Below, in pieces: positions 1-7,125 of a DNA stretch of 7,730 nt. The DNA comes from an uncultured Bacteroides sp. (GTDB lineage: Bacteria; Bacteroidota; Bacteroidia; Bacteroidales; UBA11471): positions 1 through 7,730 of the forward strand of contig CAJLYN010000096.1 in the NCBI GenBank assembly GCA_905210875.1, read 5' to 3'. Position 1 is the stretch's first letter. Each line of letters starts with the position of its first letter. Both the position numbers and the translations under genes were made by a program. Below the pieces are notes generated by a model. It was given only the letters and a program-made list of their open reading frames with translations. It searched no databases and was not told the origin of the DNA.

Positions 1-1741
1 GTGCCGAACTGATGTTGAAACTGGTGCCGGCCAGCTCGTAAATTTCCTGTTCGATGGCGGCGAGCCGTTCGCCGAGGTCGGCCGACGAGCGGCGCAGGGC
101 TTCGGTGTCGATGCGCACACCGCTTATCTCCATCTCGGCCAGTACCCGCACCAGCGGCATCTCTATGGCGTAGAAGAGATGTTCCATGCCTTCGCGGGCC
201 AGCTCGGCTTCGAGGCGGTTTTTCAGTTGGAGGGTGATGTCGGCATCTTCGGCGGCATAGGGGTACACCTGTTCGGGGGCGACGTCGCGCATCGAGCGCT
301 GGCCTTTCCCCTTGGGGCCGATGAGCTCTTCGATGTGAATGGTTTTGTAGCCGAGGTATATTTCGGCGAGGTAGTCCATGTTGTGTCGCTGCTCGGGTTG
401 CAGGAGGTAGTGTGCCACCATCGTGTCGAAAAACGCTCCGGCGGGTCGCACGCCGTATCGTCGCATCATGATGTAGTCGTACTTGATGTTCTGCCCTATT
501 TTTTGCGACGAAGGATTTTCCAACGCTTTTTTTAATATATTCACAATTCGCTCCGCTGCGGCTTTTTCCGCCGGGACGGGTACATAATAGGCCTCTCCCT
601 CGGCGATGGCGAACGACATACCCACCAATTCGGCCGTCATGGGCTCGATGCCGGTGGTTTCGGTGTCGAACGAAAATTTCTGACTCTTTTCTAGCGTGTT
701 GGCCAAAAGGGTCATATCTTCTTCGTTATCAACCAAATGATAGGTGTGTGGGGTACTGTTTACGTCGCGGAGAGTCGAATATTTTTCGTCGCTCGGCCCG
801 TTGGTCGCAAATAAATCAAAGAGCGAACCTTGAATCGGCTCGTTGGCAGCCGTCGGTGGGGTAGGGGTGTTCTTGCCGAGGATTCGCTCGGCGAGACTCC
901 GGAATTCGAGTTCGTCAAAAATTTTCCGCAGGGCCTCGGCATCGACTTCCGACCGGCGCAGTGCCTCTTCGTCGAACGACACCGGTACGTCGGTTTTTAT
1001 CGTGGCCAAGAATTTCGAAAATTTTATCTCCTCGGTGTGATTTTCGATTTTTGTCTTGGTGGCACCTTTGAGCTTGTCGGTGCCTTCGAGCAGATTCTCG
1101 ATGGAGCCAAACTCCTGCACCAGTTTTATGGCTGTCTTCTCTCCGATGCCGGGGCAGCCCGGAATATTGTCGGAGGCATCGCCCATGAGACCCAGAATGT
1201 CGATGACCTGTTCGGGCCGTTCGATGCCGTACTTGCCCGTTACCTCACTCACACCCCGCACCTCGAAGTTGCCGCCGAAGAGCGGTTTGTATATAAAGAT
1301 GTGGGGCGAGACCAGCTGGCCGTAGTCTTTGTCGGGGGTCATCATGTAGGTATCGAAGCCGGCCTGCTCGGCCTGCTTGGCCAGCGTGCCTATTACGTCG
1401 TCGGCCTCGTAGCCCGCCACCTCGACGATGGGTATGCGGTAGGCGCGTATGATTTCCTTGATGACGGGCACCGACTGGCGTATGACTTCGGGCGTCTCTT
1501 CGCGCTGGGCCTTGTATTGCTCGTAGGCCTCGTGCCGGAAGGTGGGGCCGGCTGGGTCGAAGCCCACGGCGATGTGCGAGGGGTTCTCTTTGCGCAATAC
1601 CTCTTCGAGGGTGTTGACAAAGCCGAAGATGGCCGAGGTGTTGACCCCCTTGGAGTTGATGCGCGGGTTTTTGATGAGGCCGTAGTAGGCCCGGTAGATG
1701 AGCGCGTAGGCGTCGAGCAGAAAAAGACGTTTGTCGGTCAT
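1..1741 (-). CDS. polA: DNA polymerase I, N-terminal 580 residues (3' end beyond window)
   Basis: DNA polymerase I fills gaps and removes RNA primers during Okazaki fragment processing and excision repair. The frame is open from the ATG at 1741 to the left edge. Residues 1 to about 290 form the 5'-3' nuclease: D10 in FLLDAYALIYRAYYG, D62 in GFDPAGPTFRHEAY, D114/D115 in YEADDVIG, D137/D139 in TPDKDYG, and D188/D191 in GLMGDASDNIPGCPGIGEKTA, which leads into the helix-hairpin-helix. The 3'-5' proofreading domain also looks active: D359 and E361 in FDTETTG, D422 in GQNIKYD, and Y495/D499 in YAAEDAD. The visible part ends at FNISSA, equivalent to FNLSS at the start of the E. coli polymerase domain, so about 350 residues with the polymerase active site lie outside. 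The gene is divergent from the prenyl synthase gene. The family assignment is certain; proofreading activity is inferred from the intact residues. Confidence 0.97.
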   Translation of the reverse strand, partial: MTDKRLFLLDAYALIYRAYYGLIKNPRINSKGVNTSAIFGFVNTLEEVLRKENPSHIAVGFDPAGPTFRHEAYEQYKAQREETPEVIRQSVPVIKEIIRAYRIPIVEVAGYEADDVIGTLAKQAEQAGFDTYMMTPDKDYGQLVSPHIFIYKPLFGGNFEVRGVSEVTGKYGIERPEQVIDILGLMGDASDNIPGCPGIGEKTAIKLVQEFGSIENLLEGTDKLKGATKTKIENHTEEIKFSKFLATIKTDVPVSFDEEALRRSEVDAEALRKIFDELEFRSLAERILGKNTPTPPTAANEPIQGSLFDLFATNGPSDEKYSTLRDVNSTPHTYHLVDNEEDMTLLANTLEKSQKFSFDTETTGIEPMTAELVGMSFAIAEGEAYYVPVPAEKAAAERIVNILKKALENPSSQKIGQNIKYDYIMMRRYGVRPAGAFFDTMVAHYLLQPEQRHNMDYLAEIYLGYKTIHIEELIGPKGKGQRSMRDVAPEQVYPYAAEDADITLQLKNRLEAELAREGMEHLFYAIEMPLVRVLAEMEISGVRIDTEALRRSSADLGERLAAIEQEIYELAGTSFNISSA

Positions 1742-1803
1742 GGTCAAGCAGGTAAGAGTGTGTCGGCGGCAGAAACTCTTCTGTCGCCTGAAATATTCCG
1801 AGG

Positions 1804-1811
1804 TAAAATTA
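1804..1811 (-). promoter_or_regulatory. Weak candidate -7 element for polA
   Basis: Read on the minus strand this is TAATTTTA, seven of eight positions of a Bacteroidota TAnnTTTG -7 element. It lies about 62 nt upstream of the polA ATG. I see no convincing -33 TTTG at the proper distance. It is only the best match I found for polA in the divergent region. Confidence 0.22.
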
Positions 1812-1844
1812 CGATAATTCTGCCGAATCTTCTTGTTTTATTCC

Positions 1845-1852
1845 TAATTTTG
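1845..1852 (+). promoter_or_regulatory. Candidate distal -7 element for the prenyl synthase gene
   Basis: TAATTTTG matches the Bacteroidota -7 consensus TAnnTTTG exactly, 98 nt upstream of the ATG at 1951. No clear -33 TTTG sits 17-23 nt upstream. AT-rich intergenic DNA can produce this motif by chance, so this is the second choice after the element at 1918. Confidence 0.3.
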
Positions 1853-1917
1853 CCCGGTGAAGTGAAGCGGCGGCGAAAAAACCGTTCTCTTGTTTTTATT
1901 CTCCCTCAGCTTTGCAT

Positions 1918-1925
1918 TATCTTTG
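1918..1925 (+). promoter_or_regulatory. Candidate proximal -7 element for the prenyl synthase gene
   Basis: TATCTTTG matches TAnnTTTG exactly and ends 25 nt before the ATG at 1951. It predicts transcription starting near 1931 and a short leader. The nearest upstream TTG (1890-1892) is 25 nt away, slightly too far, so the -33 element is weak. The motif overlaps the 5' extension of the reading frame, which supports choosing ATG 1951 over the in-frame TTG at 1912. Confidence 0.45.
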
Positions 1926-1950
1926 CACCCGTAAAAACAGCCAACAACCG

Positions 1951-2925
1951 ATGGATATTTTGTCGAAGATTAAACAGCCTGTCGAAGGCGAGATGATACA
2001 GTTGAACGAAATCATAGCTCATGCTCTTTCTTCGACCAGTCCTCTCTTGTCGCGCGTTGTGGCCCACTACCTTACCATGACGGGCAAGCAGATACGTCCC
2101 ATTCTCGTGCTGCTTACCGGCCGGCTCATGGGAGAGGTGAAGCCAGAGACACTGCACGGAGCAGCGGCCATCGAACTGTTGCACAACGCCACACTCATTC
2201 ACGACGATGTGGTCGACGAGTCGAAACTGCGTCGCGGCAAGGCTACCATCAACGGCATTTGGGACAATCGTGTGGCCGTCCTGGCCGGCGATTACTTCGT
2301 GTCGTGTGCCTTGGAGTCGGCTCTGCGTACCCACTCAGTCGAGGTGGTGCGGATTCTCGGTCTGCTGGGGCGTATGCTGGCCAGTGGCGAAATGGAGCAG
2401 CTCTCGGTGGTGCAGAGCAAAATTATCGATGAAAAGGCCTATTTTAACGTCATACGTCAGAAGACGGCCTCGCTTTTTATCTCCTGCATGCAAGTGGGTG
2501 CTATCACATCGGGCATGTCGGCCGAGCAGAGTGAGTCAGTGAAGAATTTTGGTGAAAGGCTGGGCCTTTGTTTCCAGATAAAAGACGATATTTTCGATTA
2601 TTTCGCGCAAGGAGAGGTGGGTAAGCCTACACGCAGCGATTTGGCCGAAGGCAAGGTTACTCTCCCACTTATCTATGCTCTTACCCACCAGCAAGGTGCT
2701 CATTGCGACGCCATGCGGGCCCTGTTGCAGAAAGACGAACTCACCGACGACGACATAACCCGTCTTATCGCATTTGCGGTGGACCACGGTGGGGTGGCGT
2801 ATGCTGAGCAGGTGATGTACCGCCTGCGCGATGAAGCGGCTGCCTGCTTGGCACCCTTTGCCTCTTCGCCGGTGGTCGACTCGCTCATGGCTGTATTTGA
2901 CTACGTCATCTCCCGCACGAAGTAG
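1951..2925 (+). CDS. Polyprenyl (probably octaprenyl-class) diphosphate synthase
   Basis: This 324-residue trans-prenyltransferase adds isopentenyl diphosphate units to an allylic diphosphate to build a long isoprenoid chain, in Bacteroidota most likely the menaquinone side chain. Visible motifs are GKQIRP (45-50, diphosphate binding), the first Asp-rich motif HDDVVD (D85, D86, D89) followed by the RRGK segment, and the second Asp-rich motif DDIFDY (D212, D213, D216) with the preceding FQIK. The residue five before the first Asp is Ala80, as in E. coli IspB, rather than the bulky aromatic found in short-chain enzymes; this favours a long product. The reading frame extends upstream to a TTG at 1912, but ATG 1951 gives the usual N-terminus and leaves room for the promoter. 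It is monocistronic, divergent from polA and convergent with deoC. It resembles ispB, but the exact chain length cannot be read from sequence. Confidence 0.93.
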   Translation: MDILSKIKQPVEGEMIQLNEIIAHALSSTSPLLSRVVAHYLTMTGKQIRPILVLLTGRLMGEVKPETLHGAAAIELLHNATLIHDDVVDESKLRRGKATINGIWDNRVAVLAGDYFVSCALESALRTHSVEVVRILGLLGRMLASGEMEQLSVVQSKIIDEKAYFNVIRQKTASLFISCMQVGAITSGMSAEQSESVKNFGERLGLCFQIKDDIFDYFAQGEVGKPTRSDLAEGKVTLPLIYALTHQQGAHCDAMRALLQKDELTDDDITRLIAFAVDHGGVAYAEQVMYRLRDEAAACLAPFASSPVVDSLMAVFDYVISRTK

Positions 2926-2943
2926 AATCACTCTTTATGATAC

Positions 2944-2978
2944 AAAAAACGGTAACCCCAAGGGGCTACCGTTTTTTT
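2944..2978. terminator. Bidirectional intrinsic terminator between convergent genes
   Basis: ACGGTA pairs with TACCGT and CCC with GGG around a tiny loop, with one A/C mismatch in the stem. A run of six A precedes the hairpin and a run of eight T follows, so either strand yields a stem followed by a U-tract. It starts 18 nt after the prenyl synthase stop and lies 45 nt beyond the deoC stop, so it suits both convergent transcripts. The remaining bases between the two genes show nothing else. Confidence 0.85.
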
Positions 2979-3023
2979 TGTGTGGTGATGGGGCTTTTCA
3001 GTGCCGGTTCATCGCATAATTTC

Positions 3024-3902
3024 TTAGTTTTTTCCGGCGCTGACAATCGATTCGAGCAGGTTGGTTGCCAGTCGGCTGGCCCCGATGCGGAAGTATTTCT
3101 TGTCGAGCCATTCCTCGCCCAGGACGCTCTTGGCGATGGTGTAGTATTTTACAGCGTCGGCCGTAGTCGATATTCCACCGGCGGCCTTGATGCCGATGCG
3201 GGTGTTGGTGTGTTCGTAGTATTCCTTGATGGCCGTACACATGACATAGAAGGCCTCGGGAGTGGCGCCCGGTGTGAGTTTTCCGGTCGATGTCTTGATA
3301 AAGTCGGCACCCGAGTAGATGGCCAGCAGGGCAGCCTTTTTCACGTTGCTGCTGTTGCCGAGCGCTCCGGTTTCGAGTATCACTTTGAGCTGTGCCTCGC
3401 CGTGGCAGGCATGTTTTATTTCGGCAATTTCATCGCAGATATCTTCGTATTCGCCGTTGAGAAACTGCCCTACGTTCATGACAATGTCTATCTCGTTGGC
3501 TCCTTCGGAGCCGGCCAGTGCCGTCTCGGCAATCTTCACTTCGGTAAAGGTCTGCGCCGAAGGGAATCCGCCGGCTACGGCGGCAATGTTCACATCGGAG
3601 ACTTCGAGGTTCATGCGCACGCACTCGACGAAGTTGGGGTAGACGCAGATGGCGGCCACGTGGTTGAGTTCAGGGTTCTGATTGTCGAGTTCGTTGACCT
3701 GTCGGGTGAAGGCGGCAATTTGTGTCTGGTTGTCGGTGGGGTTGAGCGAGGTGAGGTCGATGCAGCCGAAGAGGAATCGGTACACCTCTTCGCAGCTGTT
3801 CTCCCGCAGCCCCTCGTAGAGGATTTTGTCGGTCATTTGGGCGACTTCGTCGTCGTGCAGGTCGGTGTTGTAACCTTTCAGCATTTCGTTGTATGGGTCC
3901 AT
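3024..3902 (-). CDS. deoC: Deoxyribose-phosphate aldolase
   Basis: DeoC splits 2-deoxyribose-5-phosphate into glyceraldehyde-3-phosphate and acetaldehyde, the final step in using deoxynucleosides as carbon source. The product has 292 residues. The Schiff-base lysine is K203 in ADFIKTSTGK, the second active-site lysine is K239 in RIGIKAAGG, and the conserved acid is D139 in NEIDIVMNVG. These correspond to E. coli K167, K201 and D102. About 35 extra N-terminal residues make it longer than the ~260-residue E. coli protein, as in the larger DeoC subgroup. I chose the ATG at 3902 because the open frame further upstream (to 4061) runs through the mazG-like gene in another frame and has no family similarity. 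It is the last gene of the minus-strand cluster, 35 nt after the mazG-like stop, and ends before the shared terminator. Confidence 0.96.
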   Translation of the reverse strand: MDPYNEMLKGYNTDLHDDEVAQMTDKILYEGLRENSCEEVYRFLFGCIDLTSLNPTDNQTQIAAFTRQVNELDNQNPELNHVAAICVYPNFVECVRMNLEVSDVNIAAVAGGFPSAQTFTEVKIAETALAGSEGANEIDIVMNVGQFLNGEYEDICDEIAEIKHACHGEAQLKVILETGALGNSSNVKKAALLAIYSGADFIKTSTGKLTPGATPEAFYVMCTAIKEYYEHTNTRIGIKAAGGISTTADAVKYYTIAKSVLGEEWLDKKYFRIGASRLATNLLESIVSAGKN

Positions 3903-3937
3903 GTCTTTATGTTTTGAGTTTTTTCGATGAAAACGTT

Positions 3938-4264
3938 CTATTTGAGCTTTGGGTTCGCCTGGTGGCGCAGTTTGTCGCGTGAGGTTTTCTTGTCGATGTT
4001 GCGTTGAAAGGCTTCGGTGAGGTCGACACCCGTCTGGTTGGCCAGGCAGATGAGAACCCACAGTACATCGGCCAATTCATCGGCCAGGTCGACTTTCTTG
4101 TCGCTCTCCTTGAACGACTGTTCGCCGTACCGCCGCGCAATGATGCGGGCCACTTCGCCCACCTCTTCGGTGAGAATGGCCATGTTGGTGAGTTCGTTGA
4201 AATAGCGCACGCCGTAGCTTTTTATCCAGCGGTCGACAGTCTCTTGTGCTTCTTGCAGAGTCAT
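3938..4264 (-). CDS. MazG-like nucleotide pyrophosphohydrolase
   Basis: This 108-residue single-domain protein belongs to the all-alpha NTP pyrophosphatase (MazG-like) group. Such enzymes hydrolyse (d)NTPs, often non-canonical ones, to monophosphate and pyrophosphate. The magnesium-binding signature is visible as EEVGE (E33, E34, E37) followed by DELADVLW (E63 and D66), the EExxE...ExxD arrangement of the fold. It has one domain, unlike the ~260-residue two-domain E. coli MazG. It starts 4 nt after the dtd stop, so the two are probably translationally coupled, and precedes deoC by 35 nt. The context suggests nucleotide-pool housekeeping, but the substrate cannot be told from sequence. There is no neighbouring toxin gene, so a mazEF-type role is not indicated. 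Confidence 0.9.
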   Translation of the reverse strand: MTLQEAQETVDRWIKSYGVRYFNELTNMAILTEEVGEVARIIARRYGEQSFKESDKKVDLADELADVLWVLICLANQTGVDLTEAFQRNIDKKTSRDKLRHQANPKLK

Positions 4265-4268
4265 TGTA

Positions 4269-4721
4269 TTATTCTTTCAGTTTGGAGTCGATGATGATGG
4301 TTACCGGTCCGTCGTTGAGCAGCTCTACCTTCATGTCGGCGCCGAATTCACCGGTTCCCGGGCGTTTGCCGCTTTCCTCTTCGATGAGCCGGCAGAAGTG
4401 CTCGTAGAGGGGCACGGCGTGCTCGTGTTTCGATGCTCTGATGTATGAGGGACGGTTGCCTTTGCGGGTGGAGGCAAAGAGGGTGAACTGGCTCACGATG
4501 AGTATCTCGCCGTCGATGTCGCCTACCGAGCGGTTCATGACACCGTTTTCGTCGTCGAAGATGCGGAGGTTGACGGCCTTTTTGCTGAGCCATTCGGCAT
4601 CGGCAGCCTCGTCGGCGTCTTCGATGCCTACCAGTATGAGCAGTCCGCGACCTATGCTCGACTTCACTTTTCCCTCTATCGTTACCGATGCATGGGCTAC
4701 CCGTTGTATGACGATTCTCAT
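4269..4721 (-). CDS. dtd: D-aminoacyl-tRNA deacylase
   Basis: Dtd hydrolyses D-amino acids (classically D-Tyr) from mischarged tRNA and also clears Gly from tRNA-Ala, acting as a chirality checkpoint in translation. The 150-residue product has the normal family length. Both signature motifs are present: SQFTL at 77-81, and the Gly-cisPro motif GPVT at 138-141 near the C-terminus. The N-terminus MRIVIQRV is the usual start of this family, supporting the ATG at 4721. The stop is followed 4 nt later by the mazG-like start. The 45 nt separating it from uvrC are AT-rich but contain no clear TAnnTTTG element on the minus strand. Confidence 0.96.
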   Translation of the reverse strand: MRIVIQRVAHASVTIEGKVKSSIGRGLLILVGIEDADEAADAEWLSKKAVNLRIFDDENGVMNRSVGDIDGEILIVSQFTLFASTRKGNRPSYIRASKHEHAVPLYEHFCRLIEEESGKRPGTGEFGADMKVELLNDGPVTIIIDSKLKE

Positions 4722-4766
4722 GATTTTTTTTGTTTCTGTTTCTTATTAAATATTTGATATACAATA

Positions 4767-6563
4767 TTATATGTCTCCAATGGCCTCGTGAATAAGCTTG
4801 GCTTTGGCCGGGCCTATGAGTTGGGACAACTCGTCGAGGGGAACCTCTTTTATGCGCTTTACGCTCTTGTAACGGGTGAGCAGCATGTCGCGGGTTTTCT
4901 CGCCGATGCCCGGTATCTTGTCGAGGGCCGACTCGACCTGCTTCTTGCTGCGCCGGTTGCGGTGGTGGGTGATGCCGAAGCGGTGGGCCTCGTCGCGCAT
5001 CTGCTGTATGAGACGCAGGCTTTCGCTGTTCTTGTCGAGGTAGAGAGGTATGGGGTCGTCGGGGAAGAAAATCTCTTCGAGACGCTTGGCGATGCCGATG
5101 ATGGGAATTTGCAGGTGCAGGTCGCGCAGGGCTTCGCAGGCTGCACTGAGCTGTCCTTTTCCGCCGTCGACCACCACGAGGTCGGGGAGGGGCTGGTTCT
5201 CTTCGGAGAGACGTTTGTAGCGCCGGTATACGGCCTCGTACATCGAGGCGAAGTCATCGGGCCCTTCGACAGTCTTCACGTTGAAATGGCGGTAGTCTTT
5301 TTTCGATGGTTTGGCCTTTTTGAAGACCACGCACGACGATACCGGCAGGGTGCCCTGAATGTTGGAGTTGTCGAAGCATTCGATGTGCATGGGCAGGTTG
5401 TGCAGCCTGAAATCTTTCTGTGCCCGCGAAAGTATGCGGGTAACCCGCTGTTCGGGGTTGAGTTTCTCGGCACTTTTTACCTTGTCGAGCTTGTATTGCT
5501 TGACATTCTGCTCGGAGACTTCGAGCAGTTTGCGCTTGTCGCCCCGCTGCGGCACGGTGAAGAAGGTCTCTTTAAATTCCGACTCGGGAAGGAATGGTAC
5601 GATGATTTCGCGCGATTCACTCTTGAAGCGCTGGCGCAACTCGGCAATGGCCAGCGAGAGTATCTCCTCGCGACTTTCGTCGAGCCGTTTCCGATATTCG
5701 ATGGTGTAACTTTGTACGATGGAGCCGTTGCGCACGTGCAGGTAGTTGGCGTAGGCATCGTTCTCGTCTTCGTCGTAGGAGAAGACATCGACGTTGTGTA
5801 TCGTGCTGCTCACGATGACCGACTTGGCCTTGTATTTTTCGAGCAGCAGGTACTTCTCTTTCATCTGCTGTGCCTCTTCAAATTTCAGCTGCTCGGCCAG
5901 TGCGTTCATCTCTTCTTTGAGATGGTCGGTCAGTTGCTGGATGTTTCCGTTGAGAATCTGGCGTATCTGTTCGATATCTTTCAGGTAATCGGCCTCGCTC
6001 TGCATGCCTTCGCAGGGCCCTTTGCAGTTTTTGATGTGATATTGCAGGCACACCTTGTATTTATGCCGTTCGATGTTCTCTGCCGACAGCAGGTGGGAGC
6101 AGGTGCGTATGGGATATATCGAGCGTATGAGTTCGATTACGGTGCGTGCCAGTTGCACATTGGCATAGGGACCGTAGTATTTCGAGCCGTCGTGAATGAC
6201 CTTGCGGGTGAGAAACACCCGTGGAAACGGCTCGTTGCGCACCGTAATCCAAGGGTAGGTCTTGTCGTCTTTGAGCAGTACGTTGTAGCGGGGCTTGTAC
6301 TCCTTGATAAAACTGTTTTCGAGGTGCAGGGCATCTTCTTCGCTGCCTACAACGGTGTATTTGATGTCGCAGATATTACGCACCAGCATGGTGGTGCGCA
6401 GCGATTCGTGCTTCTTGTTGAAATAGGAGCTGACGCGCCGTTTCAGGTTCTTGGCCTTGCCTACGTAGATGATGTTCCCCTCCTTGTCGAAGTATTGGTA
6501 TACTCCGGGCGAGTCGGGGAGGAGCGACAGCAGGTGGTGAATATGTTCGTTGGTAGCAGCCAA
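4767..6563 (-). CDS. uvrC: UvrABC excinuclease subunit C
   Basis: UvrC makes both incisions around a DNA lesion after loading by UvrA and UvrB. Domains in order: GIY-YIG nuclease for the 3' cut (GVY at 20-22, YVG at 33-35, catalytic E82); a four-cysteine segment (C155, C172, C180, C184); a UVR segment (about 218-245) that contacts UvrB; an RNase H-like nuclease for the 5' cut (D398 in ECFDNSN, D466 in VVDGGKGQ, H527 in RDEAHRFG); and paired helix-hairpin-helix motifs (about 545-595, including IPGIGEKT). The length of 598 is normal. No ATG lies between the apt stop and the GIY-YIG motif, so the TTG at 6561-6563 is the likeliest start. It begins 9 nt after the apt TGA and in the same frame. Function is certain; the exact start is less so. 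Confidence 0.96.
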   Translation of the reverse strand: MAATNEHIHHLLSLLPDSPGVYQYFDKEGNIIYVGKAKNLKRRVSSYFNKKHESLRTTMLVRNICDIKYTVVGSEEDALHLENSFIKEYKPRYNVLLKDDKTYPWITVRNEPFPRVFLTRKVIHDGSKYYGPYANVQLARTVIELIRSIYPIRTCSHLLSAENIERHKYKVCLQYHIKNCKGPCEGMQSEADYLKDIEQIRQILNGNIQQLTDHLKEEMNALAEQLKFEEAQQMKEKYLLLEKYKAKSVIVSSTIHNVDVFSYDEDENDAYANYLHVRNGSIVQSYTIEYRKRLDESREEILSLAIAELRQRFKSESREIIVPFLPESEFKETFFTVPQRGDKRKLLEVSEQNVKQYKLDKVKSAEKLNPEQRVTRILSRAQKDFRLHNLPMHIECFDNSNIQGTLPVSSCVVFKKAKPSKKDYRHFNVKTVEGPDDFASMYEAVYRRYKRLSEENQPLPDLVVVDGGKGQLSAACEALRDLHLQIPIIGIAKRLEEIFFPDDPIPLYLDKNSESLRLIQQMRDEAHRFGITHHRNRRSKKQVESALDKIPGIGEKTRDMLLTRYKSVKRIKEVPLDELSQLIGPAKAKLIHEAIGDI

Positions 6564-6572
6564 GGTGAGGTG

Positions 6573-7097
6573 TCAGAGTTTGATAAGTGAGTCGATTTCT
6601 ACCCCTTCGGGAAACTCTTTCCGCCCGTCGAGCATGACGATTTCCGTGAGGAAATTGATGTAGATGTGTTTCGGGTGGAAGCGTTGCAAAAGGTGATAGG
6701 CGGCCACCATGGTACCTCCGGTGGCAAGTACGTCGTCGTGCAGCAGTATGACGTCGTCGGCCGTGATGGCGTCTTGGTGTATCTCTATGGTATCGCTGCC
6801 ATATTCTTTGTTGTAACTTTCATTCCAGGTGAGGGCTGGTAGCTTTCCCGGCTTGCGAATGGGCACAAATCCGGCGTTCAGCTTGTAGGCTACGATGGAG
6901 GCCAGTATGAAGCCTCTCGATTCAATGCCCACCACCTTGGTGATGCCGGCATTTTTATAACGCTCGTAAAGCTCGTTGCTTACCATTTGCAATGCGTCGG
7001 GCTTCTTGAACACGGTGGTGAGATCTTTGAATATGACTCCTTTTGTGGGGAAGTCTACAATGTCTCTGACTTGACTTTTGATGTATTCTGCGTCCAT
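6573..7097 (-). CDS. apt: Adenine phosphoribosyltransferase
   Basis: Apt converts adenine and PRPP to AMP and pyrophosphate in the cytoplasm, a purine salvage reaction. The 174-residue product has normal family length. The PRPP-binding loop is VILLHDDVLATGGTM (116-130, with D121/D122 and ATGGT). Other typical segments are DFPTKGVIFKD near the N-terminus, GIESRGFI (57-64) and the flexible-loop region RKPGKLPA (81-88). The ATG at 7097 gives the standard N-terminus. It lies 28 nt downstream of the mnmG stop, a gap mostly filled by the parS-like palindrome, and 9 nt upstream of the uvrC start. Confidence 0.96.
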   Translation of the reverse strand: MDAEYIKSQVRDIVDFPTKGVIFKDLTTVFKKPDALQMVSNELYERYKNAGITKVVGIESRGFILASIVAYKLNAGFVPIRKPGKLPALTWNESYNKEYGSDTIEIHQDAITADDVILLHDDVLATGGTMVAAYHLLQRFHPKHIYINFLTEIVMLDGRKEFPEGVEIDSLIKL

Positions 7098-7109
7098 ACG
7101 TTTTCTGTT

Positions 7110-7125
7110 TGTTCCACGTGGAACA
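7110..7125. promoter_or_regulatory. parS: parS-like ParB-binding palindrome
   Basis: TGTTCCACGTGGAACA is a perfect 16-bp inverted repeat in the mnmG-apt gap. It abuts the mnmG stop codon (7126-7128) and ends 12 nt before the apt ATG. It fits the chromosomal parS pattern (B. subtilis TGTTTCACGTGAAACA; the C/G variant is the known Pseudomonas form). Known role: ParB loads here, spreads, and recruits SMC for origin segregation. In RNA it could also form a 6-bp hairpin with a 4-nt loop. I saw no second copy in the window. Identity with parS is by motif only; binding is inferred. Confidence 0.78.

Noticed and set aside
830..1996. Long plus-strand open frame (388 codons) antisense to polA and across the intergenic region
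   Set aside because: Shadow of polA in the same antisense way. It runs through the promoter region and into the prenyl synthase gene out of frame.
3656..3663. CCACGTGG, a second parS-like core
   Set aside because: Lies inside deoC coding sequence and lacks the GTT/AAC outer arms needed for parS.
2937..3917. Plus-strand open frame of 326 codons antisense to deoC
   Set aside because: Starts inside the terminator hairpin and shadows deoC, whose lysine motifs and full length leave no doubt about the coding strand.
3903..4061. Possible N-terminal extension of DeoC by 53 residues
   Set aside because: The extension overlaps the mazG-like gene in a different frame, has no DeoC similarity, and the ATG at 3902 gives a normal-length protein.
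5733..5738. CACGTG core within uvrC
   Set aside because: Only the 6-bp centre matches; flanks are not parS-like and the site is coding.
4788..6590. A 600-codon open frame on the plus strand antisense to uvrC
   Set aside because: It exactly shadows uvrC. The sense genes here seldom use TTA, CTA or TCA codons, which keeps antisense frames open. The peptide is a hydrophobic low-information translation with no motifs.
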